Source: Psychrobacillus psychrodurans (GTDB lineage: Bacteria > Bacillota > Bacilli > Bacillales_A > Planococcaceae). From it: DNA of 64,000 bases. A model generated the notes under the pieces. It ran no database searches. It had not been told where the DNA came from and was given only the letters and a program-made list of their open reading frames with translations. Shown one piece after another: positions 8,171 through 16,792 of the stretch (position 1 is its first letter; the number at the start of each line of letters is the position of its first letter). The position numbers and the translations under genes were made by a program. The stretch covers positions 157,949 to 221,948 of the forward strand of contig FOUN01000006.1 in the NCBI GenBank assembly GCA_900114885.1, written 5' to 3'.

Positions 8171-8226
8171 GATAATCACTTGTAAGTAGTTATCCACCTG
8201 TAATAGATTTATAATTCCTAAACACT

Positions 8227-8263
8227 AAAAAACACTCGGTGAATTTAATCACCGAGTGTTTTC
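8227..8263 (-). terminator. Intrinsic terminator after GNAT gene
   Basis: ACACTCGGTGA and TCACCGAGTGT form an 11-bp stem with T-rich tails on both strands, ending 2 bp from the stop codon at 8266. It closes the racemase-GNAT operon. Confidence 0.85.
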
Positions 8264-8265
8264 GT

Positions 8266-8955
8266 TTAGATGTATGATCCTTTTCCTTCATAGGTTACAT
8301 GCCAGTTATTATCTTTTTGTAAAATTGCTGTCCCAATCCAACCATCTGCAATTAGTTGCTGTTGTTTTTCAATCGCATCCATAGGAACTTCTATAAACGT
8401 TTCTTCGTTATTACGATCTACATGAATTTTTTTATAAAATACATATCGTAGCATGTCTCCGTATTTCTTCTTTAATGCACCTATTACCATTCCTTGGCTT
8501 AGTTTGTCCTTTAAGCTTGCAATGTTAAATGGTGCAACTGTTGCACATACATGTGTATACGGTGAAGCGTCTAGTAGTTCCATGACAATAACCCCGAGTT
8601 TCTTTTGCAATCCAAATCCACGGTAATTAGGATGAACATTTGTTATTTCTTGATAAACGACCTTCTCGAGTTGATCTTTTGAAAGACCAATATCATATCC
8701 TAAATGTTGATCATCAATTGGTGGTAATGCCAATGCACGGAAGGCGATTAGTTCATTGTCTACAAATGCTCCAATCATTAGGTTACGATCTATCGAATCC
8801 TCATATTCTCCTATTGTTAATGGAGATAAGAAATTATCATTTTCCATTGCTCCAAGGACCACATGCTGCAAACGTAAAATGCTATCCAGATGTTCTTGCG
8901 TCAATTGACGAACAATATATTCTTTCACACCAAGTTTACCTTTCCATTCTTTCAC
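8266..8955 (-). CDS. GNAT N-acyltransferase, probable N-succinyltransferase of amino-acid salvage
   Basis: A 229-aa GCN5-related acyltransferase. The acyl-CoA pyrophosphate loop is ITNVHPNYRGFGLQKKLG (around residues 104-121), and the beta-bulge AFRALALPP lies earlier. It starts at GTG 8955 after AGAGGAAGTG, only 14 bp downstream of the racemase stop, so the two genes are co-transcribed. In known N-succinylamino-acid racemase pathways (Geobacillus) a GNAT succinylates the D-amino acid, the racemase epimerises it and an M20 enzyme removes the succinyl group. The pairing here with a racemase of the N-succinyl-Arg/Lys type fits that role. The acyl donor and acceptor are inference. Confidence 0.7.
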   Translation of the reverse strand: MKEWKGKLGVKEYIVRQLTQEHLDSILRLQHVVLGAMENDNFLSPLTIGEYEDSIDRNLMIGAFVDNELIAFRALALPPIDDQHLGYDIGLSKDQLEKVVYQEITNVHPNYRGFGLQKKLGVIVMELLDASPYTHVCATVAPFNIASLKDKLSQGMVIGALKKKYGDMLRYVFYKKIHVDRNNEETFIEVPMDAIEKQQQLIADGWIGTAILQKDNNWHVTYEGKGSYI

Positions 8956-8969
8956 GCAAACACTTCCTC

Positions 8970-10082
8970 TTATTTTGTTACTTTTGTAGAGAACTTAGTT
9001 AACTCTTGTAAAGTTTCTTCATCAATATCAATCCCTAGTCCAGGACGTTCATTTAATTGAATAAATGGTACGTCATAATGTAAATTTCCAACGTCTTTAG
9101 AGAATTTTAGAGGACCTGTTAACTCTACACTCGTAAACACTTTTTTAGAAAATGCTACTTGAAATCCTGCTGAAGAACCAATAGAGGATTCCACCATGGA
9201 ACCGATTTGACACTCGATGCCTGCCATCTCTGCCATATGAGCCAGCTTCATCGCTGGATATATCCCACCACACTTCATCAGTTTAATATTTACTTTATGT
9301 GCTGCTTGTTTCTCGATCAACTCTCGCATATCACGTAAGTTTCGCAAGCCTTCGTCCATCATAAGAGGGGTACTTGTCTTAGCTTTTACTTCTACCATAC
9401 CATTAAAGTCATCTGCGATTACCGGTTGCTCTAGCCAGTCTAATCCCTCTTTTTCCAACTGCCGCATAGCCACAATAGTAGTAGCGCTATTTTTCCAACC
9501 TTGATTTACATCTACACGAATAGCAATTTCTTCTCCGACTTTTGCGCGCACTGCTTGAATACATTTAACATCAACTTGCACGTCTGTCCCGACCTTCATT
9601 TTAAAGGAGGAATACCCTTCTTTCATCCTTCTTTCTGCTTCTTCTGCCATGTCAGCTGGCTTTCCTATACTTAATACATGAGTGACAGGGAACTTTTCGT
9701 GATAGCGCCCACCTAATAATTGGTACACAGGAACACCAAGTTTTTTCCCTGCCAAATCATAACAAGCAATATCTATCGCTGCTTTTGCTGCAGGTGCCTG
9801 GTAAACCGCTTTATTCATTTTCTCATGTAAACGCTCAAACTCCATAGGATTTTCTCCAATAACAGCTGGAGCTAGCGTTTCTTTCAATAATGCATATGTA
9901 CTTTCCCAAGTCTCACCTGTCACATGCTCATCTGCAACTGCTTCCCCATAACCTACTATACCCTCATCCGTTGTTATTTTTACAATAATAGATGGCATAT
10001 CATCATAAGTGTGATAACTTATGATAAAAGGATCTACTAATGGTAAACGGATTGCATAAATATCAATTTCTTTAATTTTCAT
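8970..10082 (-). CDS. Enolase-superfamily racemase, probable N-succinyl-Arg/Lys (N-acylamino acid) racemase
   Basis: A 370-aa muconate-lactonizing-enzyme subgroup member. It has the catalytic KxK pair Lys161/Lys163 (SFKMKVG), metal ligands Asp191 (RVDVNQG), Glu218 (WLEQP) and Asp243 (MMDEG), and the opposing base Lys267 (VNIKLMKCGG). Two Lys on opposite faces fit a 1,1-proton-transfer racemase. The overall sequence, including SMVESSIGSSAGF and SVELTGPLKFSKD, strongly recalls the divergent N-succinyl-Arg/Lys racemase of Bacillus cereus rather than the MenC/NSAR branch. It lacks the DxD motif near the C-terminus expected of Ala-Glu dipeptide epimerases, but that alternative is not excluded. It is first in an operon with the GNAT and is divergent from the regulator. 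Confidence 0.75.
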   Translation of the reverse strand: MKIKEIDIYAIRLPLVDPFIISYHTYDDMPSIIVKITTDEGIVGYGEAVADEHVTGETWESTYALLKETLAPAVIGENPMEFERLHEKMNKAVYQAPAAKAAIDIACYDLAGKKLGVPVYQLLGGRYHEKFPVTHVLSIGKPADMAEEAERRMKEGYSSFKMKVGTDVQVDVKCIQAVRAKVGEEIAIRVDVNQGWKNSATTIVAMRQLEKEGLDWLEQPVIADDFNGMVEVKAKTSTPLMMDEGLRNLRDMRELIEKQAAHKVNIKLMKCGGIYPAMKLAHMAEMAGIECQIGSMVESSIGSSAGFQVAFSKKVFTSVELTGPLKFSKDVGNLHYDVPFIQLNERPGLGIDIDEETLQELTKFSTKVTK

Positions 10083-10118
10083 TTGAATTTCCTACTTTCT
10101 TTACATTTTGGATTAAGT

Positions 10119-10147
10119 TCGTTATAGTTGTCGTTAAATAGTCGTTA
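10119..10147. promoter_or_regulatory. Operator-like TCGTTA repeats between racemase and regulator genes
   Basis: TCGTTA occurs three times at 10119, 10131 and 10142 (spacings 12 and 11 bp, about one helical turn). The 18-mer at 10130-10147 (GTCGTTAAATAGTCGTTA) matches 16 of 18 positions of 12973-12990 upstream of the NhaC gene. It lies 25 bp before the regulator start and 47 bp before the divergent racemase start, as expected for an autoregulated operator. Confidence 0.65.
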
Positions 10148-10172
10148 AAAAGATAAAAAAAGAGGTGACCAT

Positions 10173-11414
10173 ATGTTAACACGTATTGCAGTTCTAGGAT
10201 CGGCCACTTTCATCGAACGTTTAAGAAGTTTTGAACATGAACTTCCATCCACTCGATTGGATTATTATACATATAATATACCTTTTGATGCAAAGGATAT
10301 AATACCGACGATAAAACCTTGTGATGCAGTATTTTTTTCAGGTTCATTTCCATTTACTTATGCAAAGGACTCAATCGCAAGGCTACCAATTCCAACTTTT
10401 TATTTGAAACAAGATGAAAACGCTATCATGACTACTCTACTTTCACTTAGTCTCACTAACCCAACAGCTGTACATAAGCTTTCCATTGATCTAGTCCATC
10501 CAGAGGGGGTAAAAAATGTTTTGGAGGATATCGGATTAACCGATCAAACACCGTTTTTAATGAAAATAGATACCTCTTTCAATCTGGAAGAAATAGTTGC
10601 ATTCCATACAGTTTTACAAAAGAACGGCGCCACTTTGCTAGCGATTACTAGTATTCATGCAGTGTATCAAAGATTGCGAGACAATGGTTTATCTGTCATT
10701 CGAATGATTGATCCGAAAAGCTCCATTATTAAGGCAATAGAGGATACAAAATCTCTTGCCCTTCTATTCAAAAGTCAGTCCGCTAAAATTGCAGTTGGTT
10801 ATATCCAAACAAATAAAGAGCTTTCCATTGCAGAAGAAAAAGTTAAACAAATTGCAGCCTCTATTCAAGCAAATACCGTAAAAGAAGCCGACAATTTATA
10901 TACCTTATTTTCAACTCAAGGTGATGTGCAGGAAGCTTTAAACAATAACTTGATTACTTCTTGGATAAACTCCTCTCCCGCGGTTAAAATTGCATTTGGC
11001 TATGGAAAAACAGTTTTGGAAGCTACTCAAAATGCAAGGGATGCTTTATCTTATGCAACTGATAATACAGCCTATCTATTAACCGATTCTAAGGAACTGC
11101 TTGGGCCATATCCATATAGTGATAAGCAAGTGCTTTTAAAAAATGTTGAACCACAGTTTGTGCAAATTGCGAAAGAGACTACATTAAGTCCAGCGAACTT
11201 ATCTAAAGTCATACAGTTTAGTCGTTCTAGAAAGTCCACAGAGTTTACTGCATATGACTTAGAAGTCTATTTACAAGTTAGTAGACGTACAACTGAACGA
11301 ATACTAAAAAAACTAGCAGATCATGGATATGCACAAATCATAGGGGAAGAAATGACCTATCAGCAAGGTCGCCCACGCGCTATTTATGAGTTGAACTTTC
11401 CAACCTACAATTAG
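10173..11414 (+). CDS. Transcriptional regulator with C-terminal winged helix, unusual N-terminal sensor
   Basis: A 413-aa protein. The C-terminus (about 345-405) has a winged-helix pattern (YLQVSRRTTERILKKLADHG followed by a wing QQGRPRAIYEL). The N-terminus starts as a Rossmann-like segment (RIAVLGSATFIERL) and contains DAVFFSGSFPF. The middle (about 205-310) has the order of a degenerate nucleotide-cyclase/GGDEF-like fold (VKIAFGYGKTVLEATQNARDAL) without a GGDEF motif. I know no characterised regulator with this architecture. Its position, divergent from the racemase and facing the antiporter gene, and the shared TCGTTA operators suggest it controls the amino-acid salvage genes and itself. 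The ATG follows AGAGGTGA. Confidence 0.7.
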   Translation: MLTRIAVLGSATFIERLRSFEHELPSTRLDYYTYNIPFDAKDIIPTIKPCDAVFFSGSFPFTYAKDSIARLPIPTFYLKQDENAIMTTLLSLSLTNPTAVHKLSIDLVHPEGVKNVLEDIGLTDQTPFLMKIDTSFNLEEIVAFHTVLQKNGATLLAITSIHAVYQRLRDNGLSVIRMIDPKSSIIKAIEDTKSLALLFKSQSAKIAVGYIQTNKELSIAEEKVKQIAASIQANTVKEADNLYTLFSTQGDVQEALNNNLITSWINSSPAVKIAFGYGKTVLEATQNARDALSYATDNTAYLLTDSKELLGPYPYSDKQVLLKNVEPQFVQIAKETTLSPANLSKVIQFSRSRKSTEFTAYDLEVYLQVSRRTTERILKKLADHGYAQIIGEEMTYQQGRPRAIYELNFPTYN

Positions 11415-11438
11415 AAGATACGTATCAATAGGACTTAT

Positions 11439-11473
11439 AACAAAAGGGAGTTCCATATGAACTCCCTTTTGTT
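11439..11473. terminator. Bidirectional terminator between regulator and nhaC-type gene
   Basis: AACAAAAGGGAGTTC and GAACTCCCTTTTGTT pair perfectly around a short loop, midway between two convergent stop codons. Confidence 0.85.
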
Positions 11474-11496
11474 ATTCAGGCTTGCACATTTCCTTT

Positions 11497-12933
11497 TTAT
11501 GCTTCTACAGTTTCTTTATTTAATATCGCTAGTTTTTCAGCCTCAGAGATTTTTTGAATCGTGAAGCCTGTCATTGCATAGATAATTGATATAATTGGTA
11601 CTATAAAGTTTAATACGGCAAATAATGCATACTCTGCTACTCCTACACCTAATGTCGCTAAAATAAATACTCCACACGTATTCCAAGGAATAAAGACCGA
11701 AGTAAGTGTACCTCCATCTTCTAAAGCACGCGAGAGATTTTTAGAATGTAGTCCCATTTTTGTATATGTTTTTGAGAACATTCGAGCTGGCACAACGATA
11801 GAAATGTATTGCTCTGAACAAGAGGCATTTGTTGCAATACACGCAACAATTGTTGAAGCAATAAGTGATCCTGCTGTTTTAGCAAACTTTAAAATTTGAT
11901 CCATAATGGATTGCAGCATTCCGGAGTATTCCAATATACCACCAAATGTCATGGCAACAATCGTCATGGAGACCGTATACATCATCGAATCTAATCCACC
12001 ACGATTAAATAATTCATCAACCATTGCATTTCCAGTATCGATAACATATCCACTTTGCAAAGCTCCAACTGCCTCTGCAACGCTTCCACCTTGGATGAGT
12101 ATTTGAGATAAGAAGCCAAATAAAATTCCAACAATCAATGCTGGTATAGCTGGAACTTTAAGTGCTACTAAGACAATTACTGCTAGAGGTATTAACAATA
12201 ACCATGGAGAAATGACAAAGCTTTGATCTAACATTGATATTGTTTGGTTGATACCCTCTTGGTCAATATTACTTGATTTATATCTGTTTCCTAGGAAGCC
12301 ATATACACCAAGAGCTATTAGAATTCCTGGTATCGTCGTAAATAACATATGTTTAATATGTACAAAAAGATCTGTTCCTGTTAGTCCTGCTGCAAGGTTT
12401 GTTGTATCGGATAATGGGGACATCTTATCTCCAAAGTATGCTCCTGAAATTACGGCTCCAGCGATCATTCCAGCTGGAATTCCCATGCTAAGTCCAATAC
12501 CCATTCCCGCAACACCGATTGTCCCCATAGTTGACCAAGAACTACCGATTGCAAGTGCAACAATTGCACAAATAATACAAATAGCCACTAAGAAGAAAGC
12601 AGGAGTAATAATTTTTAGGCCATAATAGATCATCGTTGCGACAATTCCGCCACCTATCCATGCACCAATGATTAGTCCTACTAAAATAATTATGACTACT
12701 GCAGGTAATGCTAGTTTTATACCTTTATACATCATTTCTTCAATTTGAGACCATTTAAATCCATGTTTCCATGCAACAATAGCTGCAACTGTTGTTCCAA
12801 CGATCAATGGAATATGCGGCCCCTGTTCTAAATAAATAATTGTAATAACCATAGTAATAACCATGAGTAGTAGCGGCATAATCGCCCATATTAAAGACAT
12901 CTCTTTTTTAGTAACCGCTTTCTTTTCCTCCAA
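11497..12933 (-). CDS. nhaC: NhaC-family Na+/H+ antiporter
   Basis: A 478-aa, roughly 11-12 TM protein. Hallmarks are AIGSSWSTMGTIGVAGMGIG (about residues 128-147), ISGAYFGDKMSPLSDTTNLA and NTCGVFILATLGV, which mark the NhaC family (Na+/H+ antiporters and the malate/lactate antiporter MleN). It starts at TTG 12933 after AAGGAGG. It sits 96 bp downstream of the M20 deacylase gene on the same strand, and its control region carries the same 18-bp sequence as the regulator/racemase divergent region. It may therefore move an amino acid or derivative coupled to Na+/H+ rather than act only in pH homeostasis; that is inference. Confidence 0.85.
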   Translation of the reverse strand: MEEKKAVTKKEMSLIWAIMPLLLMVITMVITIIYLEQGPHIPLIVGTTVAAIVAWKHGFKWSQIEEMMYKGIKLALPAVVIIILVGLIIGAWIGGGIVATMIYYGLKIITPAFFLVAICIICAIVALAIGSSWSTMGTIGVAGMGIGLSMGIPAGMIAGAVISGAYFGDKMSPLSDTTNLAAGLTGTDLFVHIKHMLFTTIPGILIALGVYGFLGNRYKSSNIDQEGINQTISMLDQSFVISPWLLLIPLAVIVLVALKVPAIPALIVGILFGFLSQILIQGGSVAEAVGALQSGYVIDTGNAMVDELFNRGGLDSMMYTVSMTIVAMTFGGILEYSGMLQSIMDQILKFAKTAGSLIASTIVACIATNASCSEQYISIVVPARMFSKTYTKMGLHSKNLSRALEDGGTLTSVFIPWNTCGVFILATLGVGVAEYALFAVLNFIVPIISIIYAMTGFTIQKISEAEKLAILNKETVEA

Positions 12934-12972
12934 AATATTTCCTCCTTACAACTATAGAGACAATTCTAAATT

Positions 12973-12990
12973 GACGTTTAATAGTCGTTA
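12973..12990. promoter_or_regulatory. Second copy of the TCGTTA-type operator, upstream of nhaC-type gene
   Basis: GACGTTTAATAGTCGTTA lies 39-57 bp upstream of the NhaC start and matches 16 of 18 positions of 10130-10147; the following bases are also similar (ATAAAG versus AAAAAG). Presence only in these two control regions suggests a common regulator. Confidence 0.65.
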
Positions 12991-13029
12991 ATAAAGTAAT
13001 ATTAAATGGAAATCAGATGCTAGTCAATA

Positions 13030-14127
13030 CTATTTCGAAACATTTGTAAGCGTTTTCGATATAACTTTAGCCCCCAAAATTAATGCATCTCTGTTAAAAG
13101 TCATATTTGGATGATGCAATCCCGGTGACAAGTCAGCTCCGATACCAATCATTGCTGCCTTCACTTCAGGATGTCTAATTGTATAAAAATGAAAATCATC
13201 GCTTCCCGAAGTAATTACTTCATCTGCAAGGTTTTCCATACCTACGGTTTCAATTATTGCAGCTTTAGAAATTGCCGCCGCTTCCTTCGATACTTCAGCA
13301 CCTGGTGTAATATCTTGAAATTCCCACTCGATTTCTATATCAAATAATTGTTGAATAATATTTAAATCTTTGTCAATGCGATCTTTCAATTGTGATAATA
13401 TGCTATTCTTTGCTGCTCTTACATCAATTGAAAATGTTGCAATACCAGGAATAATATTCGCATTCTCTCCACCTGCTTGAATTTTTGTTAGCTTTGCAGA
13501 ATATGATTCAGATGGAGAAAAATACATATTTTTCAGTGCTTGTTGAATGGCAATTACTACGTCAATCGCATTGTTTCCTTGATGTGGTCTAGCTCCATGA
13601 GCATCGATTCCTTTTATTTTGCCCTCTACAAATAAAGCCGCTCCATGATGTATAGCTGGTGCTACTTTGCCGAAAGGAAGTTCCTCAATCGGTCGTAAAT
13701 GCACACCAAAAAGATGTGTTACGTCGTCGAGAGCCCCACGGTCTATCATGGAATTCGCTCCGTTACCTTTTTCTTCTGCTGGTTGAAAGATAAAGCGAAT
13801 TCGTTTGTTTAATTTCTCATCCTTTAATAGCAATAACGCTCCTAGTACCATAGAGATATTGGCATCATGCCCACAGGAATGATTGGCACGGAACTCACCA
13901 TCTACTTCTTGCCAAAGAGCATCAATATCTGCACGTACAGCTATTACTTCTGGCCCTTCTCCGATTTCTGCTAGTAATCCAGTTACATCATCAAATCTTC
14001 GATAGGAAATACTTAAACCATCCAATATTTCCGCAAGCTTATTTGTAGTTTCATATTCCTTCCAGCTAACTTCTGGATACTGGTGAAAGTGGTTAAACCA
14101 CTGTAAAATTTGATTTTCTACTTGCAT
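13030..14127 (-). CDS. M20-family amidohydrolase, probable N-acyl(succinyl)-L-amino acid deacylase
   Basis: A 365-aa di-metal amidohydrolase. Metal and catalytic motifs are NHSCGHDA (Cys85, His87), FQPAEEKG (general base Glu118, Glu119) and GVHLRP (His143). A lid/dimerisation domain lies at about 165-275, and a distal His is in LHHPN near the C-terminus. Length and motifs fit the HipO/N-acyl amino acid hydrolase branch. In the N-succinylamino-acid racemase pathway an M20 enzyme hydrolyses the N-succinyl-L-amino acid, so it may be the last step for the GNAT and racemase encoded at 8266-10082. It lies 30 bp downstream of ywbE and upstream of the nhaC-type gene. Confidence 0.75.
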   Translation of the reverse strand: MQVENQILQWFNHFHQYPEVSWKEYETTNKLAEILDGLSISYRRFDDVTGLLAEIGEGPEVIAVRADIDALWQEVDGEFRANHSCGHDANISMVLGALLLLKDEKLNKRIRFIFQPAEEKGNGANSMIDRGALDDVTHLFGVHLRPIEELPFGKVAPAIHHGAALFVEGKIKGIDAHGARPHQGNNAIDVVIAIQQALKNMYFSPSESYSAKLTKIQAGGENANIIPGIATFSIDVRAAKNSILSQLKDRIDKDLNIIQQLFDIEIEWEFQDITPGAEVSKEAAAISKAAIIETVGMENLADEVITSGSDDFHFYTIRHPEVKAAMIGIGADLSPGLHHPNMTFNRDALILGAKVISKTLTNVSK

Positions 14128-14157
14128 TTCACTTACACTCCCTTTTTACGCGGTAAT

Positions 14158-14352
14158 TTATCCTATGATTTCACAGACTCGTCCTATTTGTCCATCTGTT
14201 AATCGTACTTTTATGCCATGTGGATGAAATGACGAATTCGTTAATAAGTCTTTCACAACTCCTTTTGTTTTCTCCCCTGATCGTTGATCTTTTTTTAATA
14301 CTATATATACCTCTAATCCAGGTTTTACATCTTTTCTATTTTGACCATTCAT
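14158..14352 (-). CDS. ywbE: YwbE family protein
   Basis: A 64-aa basic protein matching the length and sequence of YwbE (DUF2196): MNGQNRKDVKPGLEVYIVLK, then the conserved HPHGIKVRLTDGQIGRV. Small beta-rich fold, function unknown. ATG 14352 follows AGAGGTG. It is immediately upstream of the M20 gene and may share its transcript. Confidence 0.9.
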   Translation of the reverse strand: MNGQNRKDVKPGLEVYIVLKKDQRSGEKTKGVVKDLLTNSSFHPHGIKVRLTDGQIGRVCEIIG

Positions 14353-14500
14353 TTAGCTTCACCTCTTTTTGTATCGTACCACTTTCATGGTTTGGTTTCA
14401 GTATTTTGCTTCATAAATTGTAACTGTAGAATATGTTTGGTCCAACAAAGGAACAGGAATAATAATAGGAAGGATATTCGTGGAGAAAGAGGTGATAAGA

Positions 14501-15015
14501 TTGGAAATATACACAATTGGACATTCTAGCCACACACAGAAATTTTTCGGAAGCATGCTAAAAAAGAATAACATCGAGTTTTTGCGGATGTAAGGGCATT
14601 TCCAGGTAGTAGAAAATGGCCGCAATTTTCAAAGGATGATTTTCCAAAATGGCTTATAAGAGAAGACATTTCATATGAACACCTCTCCAAATTAGGTGGT
14701 AGACGTAGAAAGTCTAAAAAAGTTAGTGAAGAAGTGAACGCAGGGTGGAACAACCAATCATTTCATAATTATGCGGATTATACTCTGACGGAAGAGTTCC
14801 AAATAGGTATAAATGAACTTTTGGAAAAAGCAGCAAATAAAAAAACTGCCTATTGTTGTTCGGAGCGTCATCCTTCCCGTTGTCATCGTTTGCTTATCAG
14901 CAACTTTCTCGTAGCAAACGGGCATGACGTGAAGCATATTATTGACGTAAATGATAATGAAATTGAAATTGTAAATCACGAAGTTGGGATGTGGGGAGCT
15001 CCTGCACAAGGTTAA
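14501..15015 (+). pseudogene. DUF488 family gene interrupted by a single-base frameshift
   Basis: The gene starts at TTG 14501 after AGAGGTGATA and encodes LEIYTIGHSSHTQKFFGSM, the typical DUF488 N-terminus. It then hits TAA at 14591. If one G is restored at about 14584-14586 (TTTTTG-CGGATG to TTTTTGGCGGATG), the frame continues as ADVRAFPGSRKWPQF and on to the stop at 15015 with the usual YCCSERHPSRCHR and GWNNQSFHNYADY segments. The full product would be about 171 aa, the normal family length. DUF488 proteins are of unknown function. The break may be a real recent mutation or a sequencing error; the intact rest of the gene shows decay has not gone far. Confidence 0.8.
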
Positions 15016-15097
15016 TGAGGATCGAATTGTAACATACCCTTCTTGTTAATCTACCAAATTAATAGACAAGGGATATGAATAAAAAACAACAAAAATA

Positions 15098-15139
15098 GGG
15101 CTATCCTAGAGTGATTTAATATCACTTACGAGATAGCCC
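15098..15139 (-). terminator. Terminator of DHA2 exporter gene
   Basis: GGGCTATC and GATAGCCC form the outer stem with inner AGTGAT/ATCACT; on the minus strand it is followed by TATTTTTGTTGTTTTTT. It starts 6 bp after the stop at 15145. Confidence 0.8.
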
Positions 15140-15144
15140 CATGA

Positions 15145-16629
15145 TTAACTTTTCACTTCTTTTTCAATGTCAGCAAGTGCATTTGCGCTTACGTCCACAC
15201 GTTTTAAGAAGAACGATAATACTAATGCAACACATGTTACAACAGCGGCAACGATGAATGATAGTTGAACACCATGTAATAAGCTTTGTGCCTGTATTTG
15301 TTTCATTGCTTCTTCTGTCATGGATGCAGGGTCCATTGATGCAGCTAACTCCTTACCACGAGTAGCCGCAGCACTAGTCATAATCGTAACAAAAATAGCT
15401 GTCCCGATTGAACCAATCACTTGTTGCGCTGTATTGTTAACAGCTGTACCATGTGGGTTTAAACGTGTAGGTAATTGGTTTAAACCATTCGTCATAATCG
15501 GCATCATAACCATCGACATACCAAACATACGTATTGTGTAAATACCAATAATGTAAGCATAGGAAGATTCAAGATCTAAACCTGCAAGCATGAATGTTGA
15601 TATAGCGGTAATACCTAAACCAATAACCGCTAAAATTCGGGGTCCAAATTTATCGAATAATTTCCCTGTGATTGGCGACATAACTCCCATAATAATAGCA
15701 CCAGGTAACATCATTAAACCAGATTCTAAAGGGTCAATACCTCGCACGTCTTGTACGTAGGCAGGCGTTAAAATCATCCCAGAGAATAATGCCGCGGCAT
15801 TTACCATTGAAATAACAGAACCAAGTGCGAACATTGGATATTTATAAACTCGCAAGTCCAATAATGGTTCCTCTAATTTGAATTGGCGTGTAATGAACAA
15901 GAACAATGCAACAGCACCAACTATAATTGTTGTCAAAACAACTGTGTCTCCCCAACCATTTGAACTAGCCATTGAACAACCATATAAAATACCACCAAAA
16001 CCAATTACAGATAACACAATTGAGAAGTAATCAAGAGATACTTTACGTGTATCCATCACATTTTCAAGTTTCCAAAACGCTAGAATAATGGAAAGAATCG
16101 CAAAGGGTAAAATCATCTCAAACAGTACGCGCCAATCGTAGTATTGTACGATATATCCTGATAATGTTGGCCCAATTGCTGGAGCTGTAATCATAACTAA
16201 ACCGAAAACACCCATAGCTGCACCACGTTTTTCACGTGGGAAGCTAACTAGCATAACATTCATTAACAATGGTCCCATAACTGCCGAACCGGCTGCTTGT
16301 ACCATACGCCCTGCTAAGAGGAATCCAAAGTTTGGTGCCAGAGCAGCCATTGCTGTACCAATTGTAAATAAAATCATCGATACAATAAATAATGTTCGGT
16401 TTTTAAAGCGTGTAATTAAAAATGCTGAAACAGGTATTAACACTCCACTTACTAGCATGTAACCTGTGGCTAACCATTGTACCGTTGAATAGTCTTTGCC
16501 AAAATCATCACGAATTGATGGTAATGCTACGTTTAATAATGAGTTATTTAAGAAAGAAACAAAGGCACCGAAAAATAAAATTGCAAGCATTAAATATGGT
16601 GGTTTCTTCTCTATCGTCGAAGTATTCAT
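15145..16629 (-). CDS. DHA2-family (EmrB/QacA/LmrB-like) multidrug MFS exporter
   Basis: A 494-aa protein with 14 hydrophobic segments. The DHA2 signatures are visible: NSLLNVALPSIRDDFG in TM1, QWLATGYMLVSGVLIP, and motif C-like ITAPAIGPTLSGYIVQY at about 155-171. It probably expels lipophilic antimicrobials. ATG 16629 follows AAGGAGATA. A TetR-family gene is divergent with a 163-bp intergenic region, the usual arrangement for a self-regulated efflux pair. Confidence 0.85.
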   Translation of the reverse strand: MNTSTIEKKPPYLMLAILFFGAFVSFLNNSLLNVALPSIRDDFGKDYSTVQWLATGYMLVSGVLIPVSAFLITRFKNRTLFIVSMILFTIGTAMAALAPNFGFLLAGRMVQAAGSAVMGPLLMNVMLVSFPREKRGAAMGVFGLVMITAPAIGPTLSGYIVQYYDWRVLFEMILPFAILSIILAFWKLENVMDTRKVSLDYFSIVLSVIGFGGILYGCSMASSNGWGDTVVLTTIIVGAVALFLFITRQFKLEEPLLDLRVYKYPMFALGSVISMVNAAALFSGMILTPAYVQDVRGIDPLESGLMMLPGAIIMGVMSPITGKLFDKFGPRILAVIGLGITAISTFMLAGLDLESSYAYIIGIYTIRMFGMSMVMMPIMTNGLNQLPTRLNPHGTAVNNTAQQVIGSIGTAIFVTIMTSAAATRGKELAASMDPASMTEEAMKQIQAQSLLHGVQLSFIVAAVVTCVALVLSFFLKRVDVSANALADIEKEVKS

Positions 16630-16792
16630 TTGTAATATCTCCTTAGTTTATATATTCCTTTTTTTAGTCACTTGAAAGATTTTATACCAGCAGTCCAATT
16701 TTGTCTATAAAAAAGTCTCGCCAGTACAAATAGTGCATTTTGAACAAAAATATGTTGTATAATGATCGTAACAAGTTAAAGAAGGAGTCATT

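Noticed and set aside
8970..10082. Racemase as o-succinylbenzoate synthase (MenC) or classical NSAR
   Set aside because: The sequence lacks the MenC/NSAR-type pattern (KIKI, ADANSSY, CLDES) and no men genes are nearby; it fits the divergent N-succinyl-Arg/Lys branch better.
14734..15015. Independent 93-aa gene
   Set aside because: It is the 3' part of the frameshifted DUF488 gene; the N-terminal half is present upstream in another frame.
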